Shown: positions 51,433-60,852 of the stretch, one piece after another
How the letters are laid out: every line of letters begins with the position of its first letter
Numbering within the stretch: the first letter of the stretch is position 1
Origin: Zeimonas sp964538505
GTDB taxonomy: Bacteria > Pseudomonadota > Gammaproteobacteria > Burkholderiales > Burkholderiaceae_E
Direction: 5' to 3'
DNA: 64,000 bases
NCBI GenBank assembly: GCA_964538505.1
Contig: CAZIDY010000011.1
Location: forward strand, 16,744-80,743
Program-made: the position numbers and the translations under genes
Notes under the pieces: generated by a model
What the model was told of the DNA's origin: nothing
Database searches by the model: none
The model's input: only the letters and a program-made list of their open reading frames with translations

Positions 51433-52368
51433 ATGAACCGAATCGGCACCTACGGAAGGGACGACGCGCGCCCGGCGCGCGCCGCCGGCATTGCGTTGAC
51501 GCTGTCGCTGCATGCGGGCGTCGCCGCGGCCGCGTGGATCGGGCTCGCGACGCCGGCGCCGACCGATCCGATGCCGATCTCGGTGCGTTTCGTCGAGATG
51601 GCAGCCGTCACGCCGGCTGCGCCGGCGGTCGAGCCGGCGCCGCCGCCCGAGCCCATGCCGCTCGACGAACCTCCGCCGATTCCGGAGCCCGAGCCGATCG
51701 TCGAAACACCTCCGATCGTCGAGCCCGAGCCGGTTGTCGAGACGCCGCCCGAGCCGCCGAAAGTCGAGGCGCCCGAGCCGGAGCCGCCGCAGCTGGTCTC
51801 GAATACGGCCGAGCAGACCGTCGCCGCGCCGGAACCGCCGCCGCCTCCGAAGCCGAAGCCCAAACCGAAGCCCAAACCGAAGCCCAAGCCTGAGCCGAAG
51901 CCCAAGCCTCCCGTGCAGCCGAAGGTCGAGGCCCCGCCGATCCCTGCGCCTGAACCGACACCCGTGCCGGTCGCTGCGCCCATACCAGCACCGGCGCCTG
52001 CACCGGTTGCCGCCGCGCCATCCGCACCGGCGCTGCCGGCCATCGCATCGGCCTCGAGCACGCAGGCGGCCGCGATACCGATTACCGAGCCGCGCTACGA
52101 CGCTGCCTATCTGCGCAACCCCGCGCCCGCTTATCCGCGCCTCTCGCGCCGGCTCGGCGAGCACGGGCGCGTCGTGCTGCGCGTGCGCGTGGAGGCCGAC
52201 GGCAAGCCCTCGCAGCTCGAGGTGCAGCGCTCTTCGGGCTCGCTGCGGCTCGACGAGGCGGCGCTCGACGCCGTACGCCGCTGGAGCTTCGTCGCGGCAC
52301 GGCGTGGCGAGCAGAACATCGCCGCCTGGGTGCTCGTGCCGATGGAATTCCGCCTGAACGACAGCTGA
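51433..52368 (+). CDS. tonB: Energy-transducing protein TonB
   Basis: A 311-residue inner-membrane-anchored protein passing proton-motive force to outer-membrane receptors. Weak N-terminal helix (about 18-38), then a periplasm-spanning Pro-rich region with Glu-Pro and Lys-Pro repeats (about 60-190), and the conserved C-terminal domain with RNPAPAYPRLSRRLGEHG (YP motif) and SSGSLRLDEAALDAVRRWSF. First gene of tonB-exbB-exbD, with a Fur box. It may energise the receptor at 46.2 kb. Confidence 0.94.
   Translation: MNRIGTYGRDDARPARAAGIALTLSLHAGVAAAAWIGLATPAPTDPMPISVRFVEMAAVTPAAPAVEPAPPPEPMPLDEPPPIPEPEPIVETPPIVEPEPVVETPPEPPKVEAPEPEPPQLVSNTAEQTVAAPEPPPPPKPKPKPKPKPKPKPEPKPKPPVQPKVEAPPIPAPEPTPVPVAAPIPAPAPAPVAAAPSAPALPAIASASSTQAAAIPITEPRYDAAYLRNPAPAYPRLSRRLGEHGRVVLRVRVEADGKPSQLEVQRSSGSLRLDEAALDAVRRWSFVAARRGEQNIAAWVLVPMEFRLNDS
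51853..51906 (+). repeat. Tandem 12-bp repeat in tonB (Lys-Pro repeats)
   Basis: The unit CCGAAGCCCAAA occurs three times in tandem (51853-51888, last base changed in the third) and once more at 51895-51906, encoding PKPK repeats of the spanning region. Copy number may vary between strains. Confidence 0.85.
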
Positions 52369-52387
52369 AGTACGGAGACGGACCGAA

Positions 52388-53158
52388 ATGGAATCCAGCC
52401 TGGGATTCGCGCATTTTCTCGAGCATGCAGACGCGGTCGCGTGGGTAGTGCTTACGCTGCTGGTCGTGATGTCGCTGGCGAGCTGGTACTGGATCGCGGC
52501 CAAGGGGCTGCAGTGGTTGCGCACGCGGCGCGCCTCGCGCGCCTTTCTCGCGTCCTTTCGCGGCGCCCCGCGCGTCGATGCTGCGCAGCCGCTGCGTACG
52601 GCCGCTGCGCGCAATCCGTACGCGCAGCTCGCCGACGAAGCCTTCGACGCCGTGGAACGCCATCGCTCGAGCGTCGCTCGCGGCACCGCCGATGCGACAC
52701 CGCGCGAGGACTTCGTCGCCCGTGCCCTGAGGCGCTCGATCGTCCACCAGTGTGCGCGGCTCGAGACCGGCCAGACGATGCTCGCGACGGTGGCGTCGAC
52801 TGCGCCCTTCGTCGGGCTCTTCGGCACCGTCTGGGGCATCTACCACGCACTGCTCGCGATCGGCGACGCAGGTGCCGCCGGCCTGCAGGAGGTCGCCGGC
52901 CCGGTCGGCGAGGCGCTGATCATGACCGGCATTGGCCTGGCCGTCGCGATCCCTGCCTCGATGGCCTACAACGCCTTCGCGCGCGCGCGCCGCAACCTTC
53001 GCATCGATCTCGATGCCTTCGCCCACGATCTGCTGGTGCTGGTGACCGATGGTGCTTCGCCCGCCCGTGCGCACGACGGTGCCGCCGACGGGGAGCGCGT
53101 CGCCCGCGCGACGCAGGCGCCGACAGTGGCACGGCTCGAGACCCTCGGAGCGGGCTGA
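52388..53158 (+). CDS. exbB: MotA/TolQ/ExbB proton channel family protein (ExbB)
   Basis: A 256-residue inner-membrane protein with three helices (about 18-40, 135-160, 175-200). The MotA_ExbB domain carries LATVASTAPFVGLFGTVWGI and GPVGEALIMTGIGLAVAIPA, with the Pro and Thr residues lining the channel. It follows tonB by 19 bases and precedes exbD by one base. The C-terminal cytoplasmic tail is somewhat longer than in the shortest ExbB proteins. Confidence 0.95.
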   Translation: MESSLGFAHFLEHADAVAWVVLTLLVVMSLASWYWIAAKGLQWLRTRRASRAFLASFRGAPRVDAAQPLRTAAARNPYAQLADEAFDAVERHRSSVARGTADATPREDFVARALRRSIVHQCARLETGQTMLATVASTAPFVGLFGTVWGIYHALLAIGDAGAAGLQEVAGPVGEALIMTGIGLAVAIPASMAYNAFARARRNLRIDLDAFAHDLLVLVTDGASPARAHDGAADGERVARATQAPTVARLETLGAG

Positions 53159-53159
53159 G

Positions 53160-53588
53160 ATGTCCGCCTTCCTGCTCGACGAGGATGCCGACGACGAGAT
53201 CGTCGAGATCAACATGGTCCCGTTGATCGACGTGATGCTCGTCCTGCTGATCGTCTTCATGGTGACCGCGCCGCTGCTCACGCACGCGGTGAAGCTGGAG
53301 CTGCCGCGCGCGGCCAGCACCGCAATCGATACCGAGAAGGTGTCGCTGCGCATCGAGATCGACGCCGAAGGGCGTGCGCATCTCGACGGCGAGTTCGTGG
53401 AAGACGATGCATTGCCGGCGCGTTTCGCCGAAGTGGCAAGCCGCGCGCCGGATACCGAGCTGCTGATCCGCGCCGATCGGAGCACACCTTACGGGACGAT
53501 CGCGCGCGTGATGTCGCAGGCCTCGCGCAACGGCCTCGGCAAGATCGGTTTCGTCACCGATCCGCGCGAGACGGCGGAGGCGAAGTAG
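53160..53588 (+). CDS. exbD: Biopolymer transport protein ExbD
   Basis: A 142-residue ExbD/TolR-family protein with one N-terminal helix containing the essential protonatable Asp (NMVPLIDVMLVLLIVFMV) and a periplasmic domain. With ExbB it harvests the proton gradient for TonB. Its ATG is one base after the exbB stop. Length equals typical ExbD. Confidence 0.95.
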   Translation: MSAFLLDEDADDEIVEINMVPLIDVMLVLLIVFMVTAPLLTHAVKLELPRAASTAIDTEKVSLRIEIDAEGRAHLDGEFVEDDALPARFAEVASRAPDTELLIRADRSTPYGTIARVMSQASRNGLGKIGFVTDPRETAEAK

Positions 53589-53659
53589 CCCGCGCCCATG
53601 CCTGTGCAAACGGCCCGCTGCGCGCCCGGCATCATCGCAACCCGCCGGATCCCGGCTCG

Positions 53660-54151
53660 ATGAGTCGCAGCGAAACGCCGGCCACGCAGTTCCTGCGTCG
53701 CAACGGCGTCGACTTCGGCGAGCACCGGTACGAATACGTCGAGCACGGTGGTGCCGCCGAGTCGGCGCGCCAGCTCGGGCTCGACGGACACGAAGTGGTG
53801 AAGACGCTGGTGATGCAGGACCAGGCTGCGCAACCGCTCGTCGTGCTGATGCACGGCGACCGGCGCGTCTCGACCAAACGACTCGCGCGCGCTACCGGAC
53901 GCACTCGCATCGAGCCCTGCGAGCCTCGCACCGCGCAGCGTCACAGCGGCTACTTCGTCGGCGGCACTTCGCCATTCGGGATGCGCAAGACGATGCCGGT
54001 GTTCGTCGAGGCGAGCGTGCTCGAGCTGCAGCGCATCTACATCAACGGCGGGCGGCGTGGGCTGCTCGTCTCGCTCGATCCGCGTGTGCTCGTCGAGCGG
54101 CTCGGCGCGATCCCCGTGCACTGCGCACTCGACGAGCCTGGGGCGGACTGA
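53660..54151 (+). CDS. ybaK: Cys-tRNA(Pro)/Cys-tRNA deacylase, YbaK/EbsC family
   Basis: A 163-residue trans-editing protein hydrolysing mischarged Cys-tRNA(Pro). YbaK-type motifs: HEVVKTLVMQ with the catalytic Lys, and GYFVGGTSPFGMRKTMPVFV with the GXXXP-loop. Located downstream of exbD with a 71-base gap and upstream of plsY. No unusual residues. Confidence 0.92.
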   Translation: MSRSETPATQFLRRNGVDFGEHRYEYVEHGGAAESARQLGLDGHEVVKTLVMQDQAAQPLVVLMHGDRRVSTKRLARATGRTRIEPCEPRTAQRHSGYFVGGTSPFGMRKTMPVFVEASVLELQRIYINGGRRGLLVSLDPRVLVERLGAIPVHCALDEPGAD

Positions 54152-54225
54152 AGCGCGGCGAACGACGCGCGATGCACGCGCGCGAGCCGGTACACTCGCG
54201 CCGGTGCACTTCGGGAGGAGGTGCG

Positions 54226-54885
54226 ATGCAGAACCTGTATTCGCTCGTCGCGATCGTGCTGGCCTATCTGCTCGGCTCGGTTTCGTTCGCCGTGCTGGTG
54301 AGCCGTGCGATGGGGCTGGCCGACCCACGCAGCTACGGGTCGCGCAACCCCGGTGCGACCAACGTGCTGCGCAGCGGCAGCAAGGCGGCTGCGGCGCTCA
54401 CGCTGCTCGGCGATGGCGCGAAGGGCTGGGTCGCAGTGATCCTCGCGCGCGCCCTGGGGATGCGCTGGGGTTTCGATGAAGGAACGATCGCGCTGGTCGC
54501 GCTCGCCGTTTTCGTCGGGCACCTCTACCCGGTGTTCCATCGCTTCCGCGGCGGCAAGGGCGTCGCCACCGCCGCCGGCGTGCTGCTCGCGCTTCACCCG
54601 CTGCTCGGCATCGGCACGATGCTCACCTGGCTGCTGGTCGCGTTCTTCTTCCGCTATTCGTCGCTCGCGGCGATTGTTGCAGCGGTGTTCGCGCCGTTGT
54701 GGAACCTGTTCCTGTTCGGACCCGGGCCGAACGCGCTGGCGATCACGGTGATGAGCGCACTGTTGCTGTGGCGCCATCGCGGCAATCTCGAGAAGCTCAT
54801 CCAGGGGAAGGAATCGCGGATCGGCGGGCGCTCGAAGCACGCGTCGAAGGAAACCGAGGCGACGAAGCCGAAGCGACGAAGCTGA
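54226..54885 (+). CDS. plsY: Glycerol-3-phosphate acyltransferase (acyl phosphate dependent)
   Basis: A 219-residue inner-membrane enzyme with about five helices that acylates glycerol 3-phosphate from acyl phosphate, the first step of phospholipid synthesis. Conserved loops SRNPGATNVLRSGSK, GHLYPVFHRFRGGKGVATA are present. GGGAGGAGG precedes the ATG at 54226. The C-terminal about 20 residues are Lys/Thr-rich; the bases around the stop form short tandem repeats of CGACGAAGCTGAAG. Confidence 0.95.
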   Translation: MQNLYSLVAIVLAYLLGSVSFAVLVSRAMGLADPRSYGSRNPGATNVLRSGSKAAAALTLLGDGAKGWVAVILARALGMRWGFDEGTIALVALAVFVGHLYPVFHRFRGGKGVATAAGVLLALHPLLGIGTMLTWLLVAFFFRYSSLAAIVAAVFAPLWNLFLFGPGPNALAITVMSALLLWRHRGNLEKLIQGKESRIGGRSKHASKETEATKPKRRS

Positions 54886-54931
54886 AGCGACGAAGCTGAA
54901 GCGCCAGCACCGGGACGACGGTGCCGAAGGC

Positions 54932-55966
54932 TCAAACCGCCGGCAGCGATTCGAGCGACCAGCGCGGTTGCACGACGAATCCGCCGATCGCGCGACCGCG
55001 CGGGGCGATGTCGTTGTCCGTGTGCTGCAGCCTCAGCGCGCCGGCCAGCGCGATCATCGCGCCGTTGTCCGAGCACAGCGCCGGCTCGGGAAAATGCACG
55101 TCGATGCCCTCCTCGCGGCAGGCCGCCGACAGCGTCTCGCGCAGCCGACGATTCGCGCTGACCCCGCCGGCGACGACGAGCCGGCGCAGCCCGGTTTCGC
55201 GTACGGCGGCGAGCGACTTCGCGACGAGCACCTCGACGATCGCGGCTTCGAGCTCGGCCGCCAGGTCGGCGCGCCCCGCATCGTCGTCGATGCCGCGGCG
55301 CACGAGCGTGGCGACGGCGGTCTTCAGGCCACTGAAGCTGAAGTCGAGAGAGTTCGAATGCAGCATCGGACGCGGCAGCGAATGACGCCCGGGCCTGCCG
55401 CGCTCGGCGAGCCGCGCGATCTGCGGGCCGCCGGGGTAGCCCAGGCCGAGCAGCTTCGCGCTTTTATCGAAGGCTTCGCCGGCGGCGTCGTCGAGTGTGT
55501 CTCCGAGCATCCGGTAGCGGCCGATGCCGCTCACTTCCATCAGCTGCGTGTGTCCGCCCGATACGAGCAGGGCGACGAACGGAAACGACGGCGGGTCGGC
55601 CGACAGCAGCGGCGACAGCAGGTGCCCTTCGAGATGATGTACGCCGATGCCGCGTACGCCGAGCGCGAAGGCCATCGATGCACCGACGCCGGCGCCGACG
55701 AGCAGCGCCCCGGCAAGCCCCGGGCCTTCGGTCCACGCGACGGCGTCGAGCTCACCGCGCGACAGGCCTGCATCCGACAGCACCTGCTCGACGAGCGGCA
55801 GCACGCGCCGGATGTGGTCGCGCGACGCGAGCTCGGGCACGACGCCGCCGTAGCGCTCGTGCAGGTCGACCTGCGAATGCAGCGCCTGTGCGAGCAGGCC
55901 GCGTTCGGTGCAATAGACCGCGACGCCGGTCTCGTCGCAGGAGGTCTCGATGCCGAGTACTTTCAT
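54932..55966 (-). CDS. tsaD: tRNA N6-adenosine threonylcarbamoyltransferase
   Basis: A 344-residue ASKHA-fold enzyme transferring threonylcarbamoyl to A37 of ANN-decoding tRNAs, with TsaB and TsaE. Metal-binding HHLEGHLLSPL, the N-terminal GIETSCDETGVAV, and GLGYPGGPQIARLA are intact. Convergent with plsY. Upstream lies repeat copy 4, which separates it from the GGDEF gene; a CATACT hexamer seven bases before the ATG may be its own promoter. Confidence 0.96.
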   Translation of the reverse strand: MKVLGIETSCDETGVAVYCTERGLLAQALHSQVDLHERYGGVVPELASRDHIRRVLPLVEQVLSDAGLSRGELDAVAWTEGPGLAGALLVGAGVGASMAFALGVRGIGVHHLEGHLLSPLLSADPPSFPFVALLVSGGHTQLMEVSGIGRYRMLGDTLDDAAGEAFDKSAKLLGLGYPGGPQIARLAERGRPGRHSLPRPMLHSNSLDFSFSGLKTAVATLVRRGIDDDAGRADLAAELEAAIVEVLVAKSLAAVRETGLRRLVVAGGVSANRRLRETLSAACREEGIDVHFPEPALCSDNGAMIALAGALRLQHTDNDIAPRGRAIGGFVVQPRWSLESLPAV

Positions 55967-55973
55967 GCGTCCG

Positions 55974-55979
55974 AGTATG
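55974..55979 (-). promoter_or_regulatory. Possible -10 element of tsaD (leaderless)
   Basis: CATACT on the minus strand, seven bases before the tsaD ATG, just after repeat copy 4 would have terminated the upstream transcript. Confidence 0.35.
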
Positions 55980-55986
55980 GCATGCG

Positions 55987-56029
55987 GGAAAACCGGAAAA
56001 CCGTGGTCTGACCCCGGTTTTCCGGTTTC

Positions 56030-56030
<1 letters not shown>
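55987..56030. repeat. Palindromic repeat copy 4 (single form, long arms)
   Basis: One core flanked by arms of 17 and 16 bases (GGAAAACCGGAAAACCG and CGGTTTTCCGGTTTCC), complementary except for one missing base. It ends on the stop codon of the GGDEF gene (56030-56032) and lies upstream of tsaD, so it would end the GGDEF transcript before tsaD. Confidence 0.85.
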
Positions 56031-57241
<1,211 letters not shown>

Positions 57242-57479
57242 TGAGGAGTGCGCGTGGGGAGGGTCTGCGGAGCGGGCGCGCGCCCGCGAAAGTTCAGGCA
57301 GTGTGACATTCGGCACGATCAGGGACAACCCGGAGGCGCACCGTAGGATGCGCGCCTGGCCCCGCCGGTCGGGCACGAGAACCGCCGGTCGGGCATGGCA
57401 GCCGCCCGTCGGGCACGAGGCCCGCTCAGGGGGCTGCGATCACTCCGGAAAAACTGCTGGCGATCCGCGTGCAGCGCGG

Positions 57480-58661
57480 CTACGCGACCGCACACAGGTC
57501 GTCGGCGATGACCCGGTTGCGTCCCTCGGCCTTTGCCCGATACGCGCGTCGGTCGGCTTCGGCGAGCAGCTCGTGCAGCGAGCGACCGCGCCGGTGGACG
57601 CTGACGCCGACGCTCATCGTGATCGGCACCGCGATGGCGCCGTGCCGATACGGTGCCGCTTCGATGGTCGCGCGCAGGCGCTCGGCGACGCCGAAGGCGG
57701 CGCCTTCGCTCGGTACCGGCACGAGCGCGCAGAACTCGTCGCCGCCGTAGCGCACGATCAGCGAATCGGAGCGCAGCGCGCTGCGCAGCAGCCGCGCGAC
57801 GTGTCGCAGCATCTCGTCGCCGACGCCGTGCCCGTGGCGGTCGTTCACCGTCTTGAATCCGTCGAGATCGATCATCAGCAGCGCGATGCATTCGCGCGAG
57901 CGCTGCAGCAGGCGCGGGCCGGCCTCCTGCAGCGAACGTCGCGAAACGAGGCCGGTGAGGTCGTCGGTGGTGGCGAGCCGGCGCAGGCGCGCGCTCAGTT
58001 GCCCGTTCGCGATGCTGAGCACCGAGACCGTCAGTGCGAAGGGCAGCGAGCCGAACATCAGCGCGAAGAAGGCCCGCATCAGGCCGGGCGGAGCCGTGCC
58101 GTCGGCGTTGAGCGTGATGCCGTTGACGACGAACATCAGCGCGCGCAGAGCGATCACGCCGCAGAATCCGACCAGCAGCGTGCGCATCAGTCGCACCGAG
58201 CGCAGCGATCGCAGCAGCGGCGAACGATGCGTCTCCCAGGCCGCCAGGCCGAGGAAGACGAGCGTGAACGTACTGCTCAAGGCGATGCGCACGATCGCGT
58301 GCCGTGCGTCCGGCTCGCGCAGCGCGACCATCGTCGCGATGTAGGCGAATGCCACGGCAGCGGGCAGCCACGGCGAGGCGGGTCGGCCGAAGAGGTGCGT
58401 CACGCCGAGCCAGACGAGCAGTGCCGCGATGCCGAGCCCCGTGTATCCCAGGCTCGCCGCGACCTGCGGCTGCAGTTCGTTGCGCAGCGCGAAGCACACG
58501 AAGCCCAGGCCCATCGCCAGCACGCCGGCGGCGATGATCGGCATCGCGCGATTCACGCCCTCGTGGTCGCCGCGCAGCGCGAGCAGGATCGCCGCGCCGG
58601 CAACGCTGGAGAATCCCGTCATCAGGTAGACGGTCGGAATGTCGGGCAGGAAGAGGCTCAT
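57480..58661 (-). CDS. Membrane diguanylate cyclase (GGDEF), degenerate I-site
   Basis: A 393-residue protein with the same plan as the previous gene: about seven N-terminal helices and a C-terminal GGDEF domain (YGGDEF, DLDGFKTVNDRHGHGVGD). The I-site position reads RSDS instead of RxxD. The two proteins look like old tandem duplicates, about equal in length and topology. The gap to the second gene is 238 bases and contains no strong terminator. Predicted role: control of cyclic di-GMP; signal unknown. Confidence 0.87.
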   Translation of the reverse strand: MSLFLPDIPTVYLMTGFSSVAGAAILLALRGDHEGVNRAMPIIAAGVLAMGLGFVCFALRNELQPQVAASLGYTGLGIAALLVWLGVTHLFGRPASPWLPAAVAFAYIATMVALREPDARHAIVRIALSSTFTLVFLGLAAWETHRSPLLRSLRSVRLMRTLLVGFCGVIALRALMFVVNGITLNADGTAPPGLMRAFFALMFGSLPFALTVSVLSIANGQLSARLRRLATTDDLTGLVSRRSLQEAGPRLLQRSRECIALLMIDLDGFKTVNDRHGHGVGDEMLRHVARLLRSALRSDSLIVRYGGDEFCALVPVPSEGAAFGVAERLRATIEAAPYRHGAIAVPITMSVGVSVHRRGRSLHELLAEADRRAYRAKAEGRNRVIADDLCAVA

Positions 58662-58770
58662 GGACGGGCAGGGCGGGGCTGCGCGATTCTCGCCTCGATG
58701 AACGGTCGCCCGGCGCGCCGTCCGATCGGTGGTGGTGCCGGCCCGGCGCGCGCGGGCGCCCGCCTGCCGG

Positions 58771-59787
58771 TCAGAACCCGATACGCGAGCGTCGTGCGTT
58801 GCGCACGACGTTGAGGTCTTCGCTCTCGATCGCGTCGCGGCCGGCGAGCTTCGCATTGCCGAAGGCGCCAATGAGCAGGCGACGCATCTCGCGCGGCGCG
58901 CATTCGGCCAGCCGCTCGACGACCTCGTCGTCGGGCTGCGCGGGGAACGTCGCTCCCCATTCGTGCGCCTCGCGAATCTCCCGGTACAGGTTGCGTGCGA
59001 TTCGCGCGGCGCCCTCGCGGTCGGGCGGGGGGATCCGATAGACGTTCATCCGGTTCAGGATCGGCTCCGGAATCCGGCTCGGCTCGTTCGCGGTCGCGAT
59101 CCAGACGATTTCCGAGCAGTCGAGCGGGATCTCGGCGAACTCGTCGACGAACTCGGCGGCCGTGTCGGGCTCGAGCAGGCCGTACAGCGCACCCAGGGGG
59201 TCGTAGGCGCCGTCGGCGCTCGCCTTGTCGATCTCGTCGACGACGATCACCGGATTCGCATAGTCGCCGTGCACCAGCGTCTCGAAGACCTTGCCGGCAC
59301 GCGCGTTCTTCCACTGCGACGAGGCGCCCGACAGCACCCAGCCCGCCGTGAGCGAGCTCATCGACACGAAGCCGTAGCCGGTGCCGAGCAGCTGCGACAC
59401 GCGGCGCGCGAAATGCGTCTTGCCGATGCCCGGGTCGCCCAGCAGCAGCACCGGAGCCATCTCGACCGGGTCGGTCGTCTGCAGGCACAGCGCCAGCTGG
59501 CGGCGCAGGTCGTCGAGCACCTCGCCGAAGTTCGGCAGCTCCTCCTCGAGCGCGGCGAAATCGGGCATCGCGCCCGGCTTGACGCAGAAGCGCTCGCCGC
59601 CGGCCTTCAGCATGCGTTCGTAGGTGTCCTTGAGCGCTTCGTTGGCGCCGGGCGTGAGCTCGTCGAGCCGTGCTTCGACGCGCGACGTGGAGTAGATCTG
59701 CCGGAATCCGGCGATCGCGATCGCCTGCGGGCGTTCACCCGCGGCGCGCGATTCGGAGGAAAGACCGGAATCGGTCGGCGATCGCAT
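58771..59787 (-). CDS. Stand-alone Lon-like AAA ATPase
   Basis: A 338-residue AAA+ protein. Walker A GDPGIGKTHFAR, Walker B VIVVDEIDKAS, sensor-1 WIATANEPSRIP and the Arg-finger NRMNVYRIPPP match the ATPase module of Lon most closely, but there is no N-terminal substrate domain and no C-terminal Ser-Lys protease domain. ATP-driven remodelling without proteolysis is likely; partner unknown. ATG at 59787 with GGAG nine bases upstream. Divergent from rpsU; 109 bases separate its stop from the GGDEF gene start. Confidence 0.82.
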   Translation of the reverse strand: MRSPTDSGLSSESRAAGERPQAIAIAGFRQIYSTSRVEARLDELTPGANEALKDTYERMLKAGGERFCVKPGAMPDFAALEEELPNFGEVLDDLRRQLALCLQTTDPVEMAPVLLLGDPGIGKTHFARRVSQLLGTGYGFVSMSSLTAGWVLSGASSQWKNARAGKVFETLVHGDYANPVIVVDEIDKASADGAYDPLGALYGLLEPDTAAEFVDEFAEIPLDCSEIVWIATANEPSRIPEPILNRMNVYRIPPPDREGAARIARNLYREIREAHEWGATFPAQPDDEVVERLAECAPREMRRLLIGAFGNAKLAGRDAIESEDLNVVRNARRSRIGF

Positions 59788-59964
59788 CGGGTTCGATCTC
59801 CAACAACACCTGCCTGCTGCCATTCTGATGGGGCGCGGCATGCAGGGACAAGTCCCTGCGTCGGCGTGAAGTGCCATTGGTCGCTTTCGGGTCGGCGAGC
59901 GTCTGAAAGCGTTGCCCGGCCGCGCCGCGTTGCCGCCGACTTTCCCCGATTCCCCGAAACGCGC

Positions 59965-59970
59965 TACAAT
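59965..59970 (+). promoter_or_regulatory. Probable -10 element of the rpsU operon
   Basis: TACAAT 65 bases before the rpsU ATG, in the divergent region. The -35 region is C-rich without a consensus match. The leader of about 58 bases includes two short purine runs. Confidence 0.45.
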
Positions 59971-60035
59971 TGCCGGTTCCACGACAGATATCCATCTCCC
60001 GCAGAGATGAGGGTGTACATGAGGGGTTCCCGTTA

Positions 60036-60248
60036 ATGCCGACCATTCGCGTCAAGGAGAACGAGCCGTTCGACGTCGCGCTGCGCCGTTTCAAGCGCAC
60101 GATCGAGAAAGCTGGAATCATCACCGAGCTCCGGGCGCGCGAGTTCTACGAGAAGCCCACCGCCGAGCGAAAGCGCAAGAAGGCGGCGGCGGTCAAGCGC
60201 CATCACAAGCGCCTGCGCAGCCAGATGCTGCCCAAGAAGCTGTACTGA
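60036..60248 (+). CDS. rpsU: 30S ribosomal protein S21
   Basis: A 70-residue basic protein of the small subunit, starting MPTIRVKENEPFDVALRRFK and ending in KKLY, as in other proteobacteria. It heads the macromolecular-synthesis cluster with yqeY, dnaG and rpoD. The start at 60036 gives the exact family N-terminus. An intrinsic terminator follows within 60 bases. Confidence 0.97.
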   Translation: MPTIRVKENEPFDVALRRFKRTIEKAGIITELRAREFYEKPTAERKRKKAAAVKRHHKRLRSQMLPKKLY

Positions 60249-60304
60249 CGGAAACCTCCCGGAGTACGTGCGCCGCCTGACGCGACGTACCGCAGCGCTA
60301 CCGC

Positions 60305-60342
60305 AGCCCGCCCGGGTATCCTGAGGCGGGCTTCGTTTTTTT
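60305..60342 (+). terminator. Intrinsic terminator after rpsU
   Basis: AGCCCGCC pairs with GGCGGGCT across a 12-base loop, followed by TCG and seven T. It lies 57 bases past the rpsU stop, upstream of yqeY, so rpsU can be made in excess of the downstream genes by partial termination. Confidence 0.85.
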
Positions 60343-60356
60343 CCGGACCGCACATC

Positions 60357-60812
60357 ATGAGCCTGAAGGATCGAATCGGCGAAGACATGAAATCGGCGAT
60401 GCGCGCGCGCGATGCCGAGCGCCTGTCGGCCATCCGGATGCTCGTCGCGGCGATCCGCCAGAAGGAAATCGACGAGCGCATCGAGCTCGACGATGCACAG
60501 ACCATCGCGGTCGTCGACCGGCTGGGCAAGCAGCGTCGCGACTCCATCGCGCAGTACGAGCAGGCCGGACGCGACGACCTCGCTGCGCGCGAGAGGTTCG
60601 AGCTCGACGTCCTTTCCGGCTACCTGCCGCAGCAGATGGGCGAAGACGAGATCGCCGTCGAGATCGACGCCGCGATCGCCGCCACGTCGGCGGCCGGCGC
60701 ACAGGACATGGGCAAGGTGATGGGCGTGCTCAAGCCGCGCCTGTCCGGCCGCGCCGACCTGTCGAAAGTGTCGGCACAGGTACGCGCCCGACTCGCTGCC
60801 GCGCGCGGATAG
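60357..60812 (+). CDS. yqeY: GatB/YqeY domain protein
   Basis: A 151-residue protein of the YqeY family, related to the tRNA-binding tail of GatB. It begins MSLKDRIGEDMKSAMRARDAERL and has the conserved LSGYLPQQMGEDEI and MGKVMGVLKPRLSGRADL. Its role is unsettled; it may bind tRNA. Located between rpsU and dnaG as in many betaproteobacteria, after a terminator. Confidence 0.94.
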   Translation: MSLKDRIGEDMKSAMRARDAERLSAIRMLVAAIRQKEIDERIELDDAQTIAVVDRLGKQRRDSIAQYEQAGRDDLAARERFELDVLSGYLPQQMGEDEIAVEIDAAIAATSAAGAQDMGKVMGVLKPRLSGRADLSKVSAQVRARLAAARG

Positions 60813-60852
60813 CGCTTCCGCGGCAGGCTACGCTTCCGAAGTCCGCCCGGCG

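Noticed and set aside
51450..52061. Long minus-strand frame encoding a Gly-rich protein opposite tonB
   Set aside because: It is the complement of the Pro-rich tonB repeats; no ribosome-binding site or family signature, and tonB is certain.
54856..54905. Short tandem repeats around the plsY stop codon
   Set aside because: Two to three imperfect 14-base units; likely replication slippage without function.
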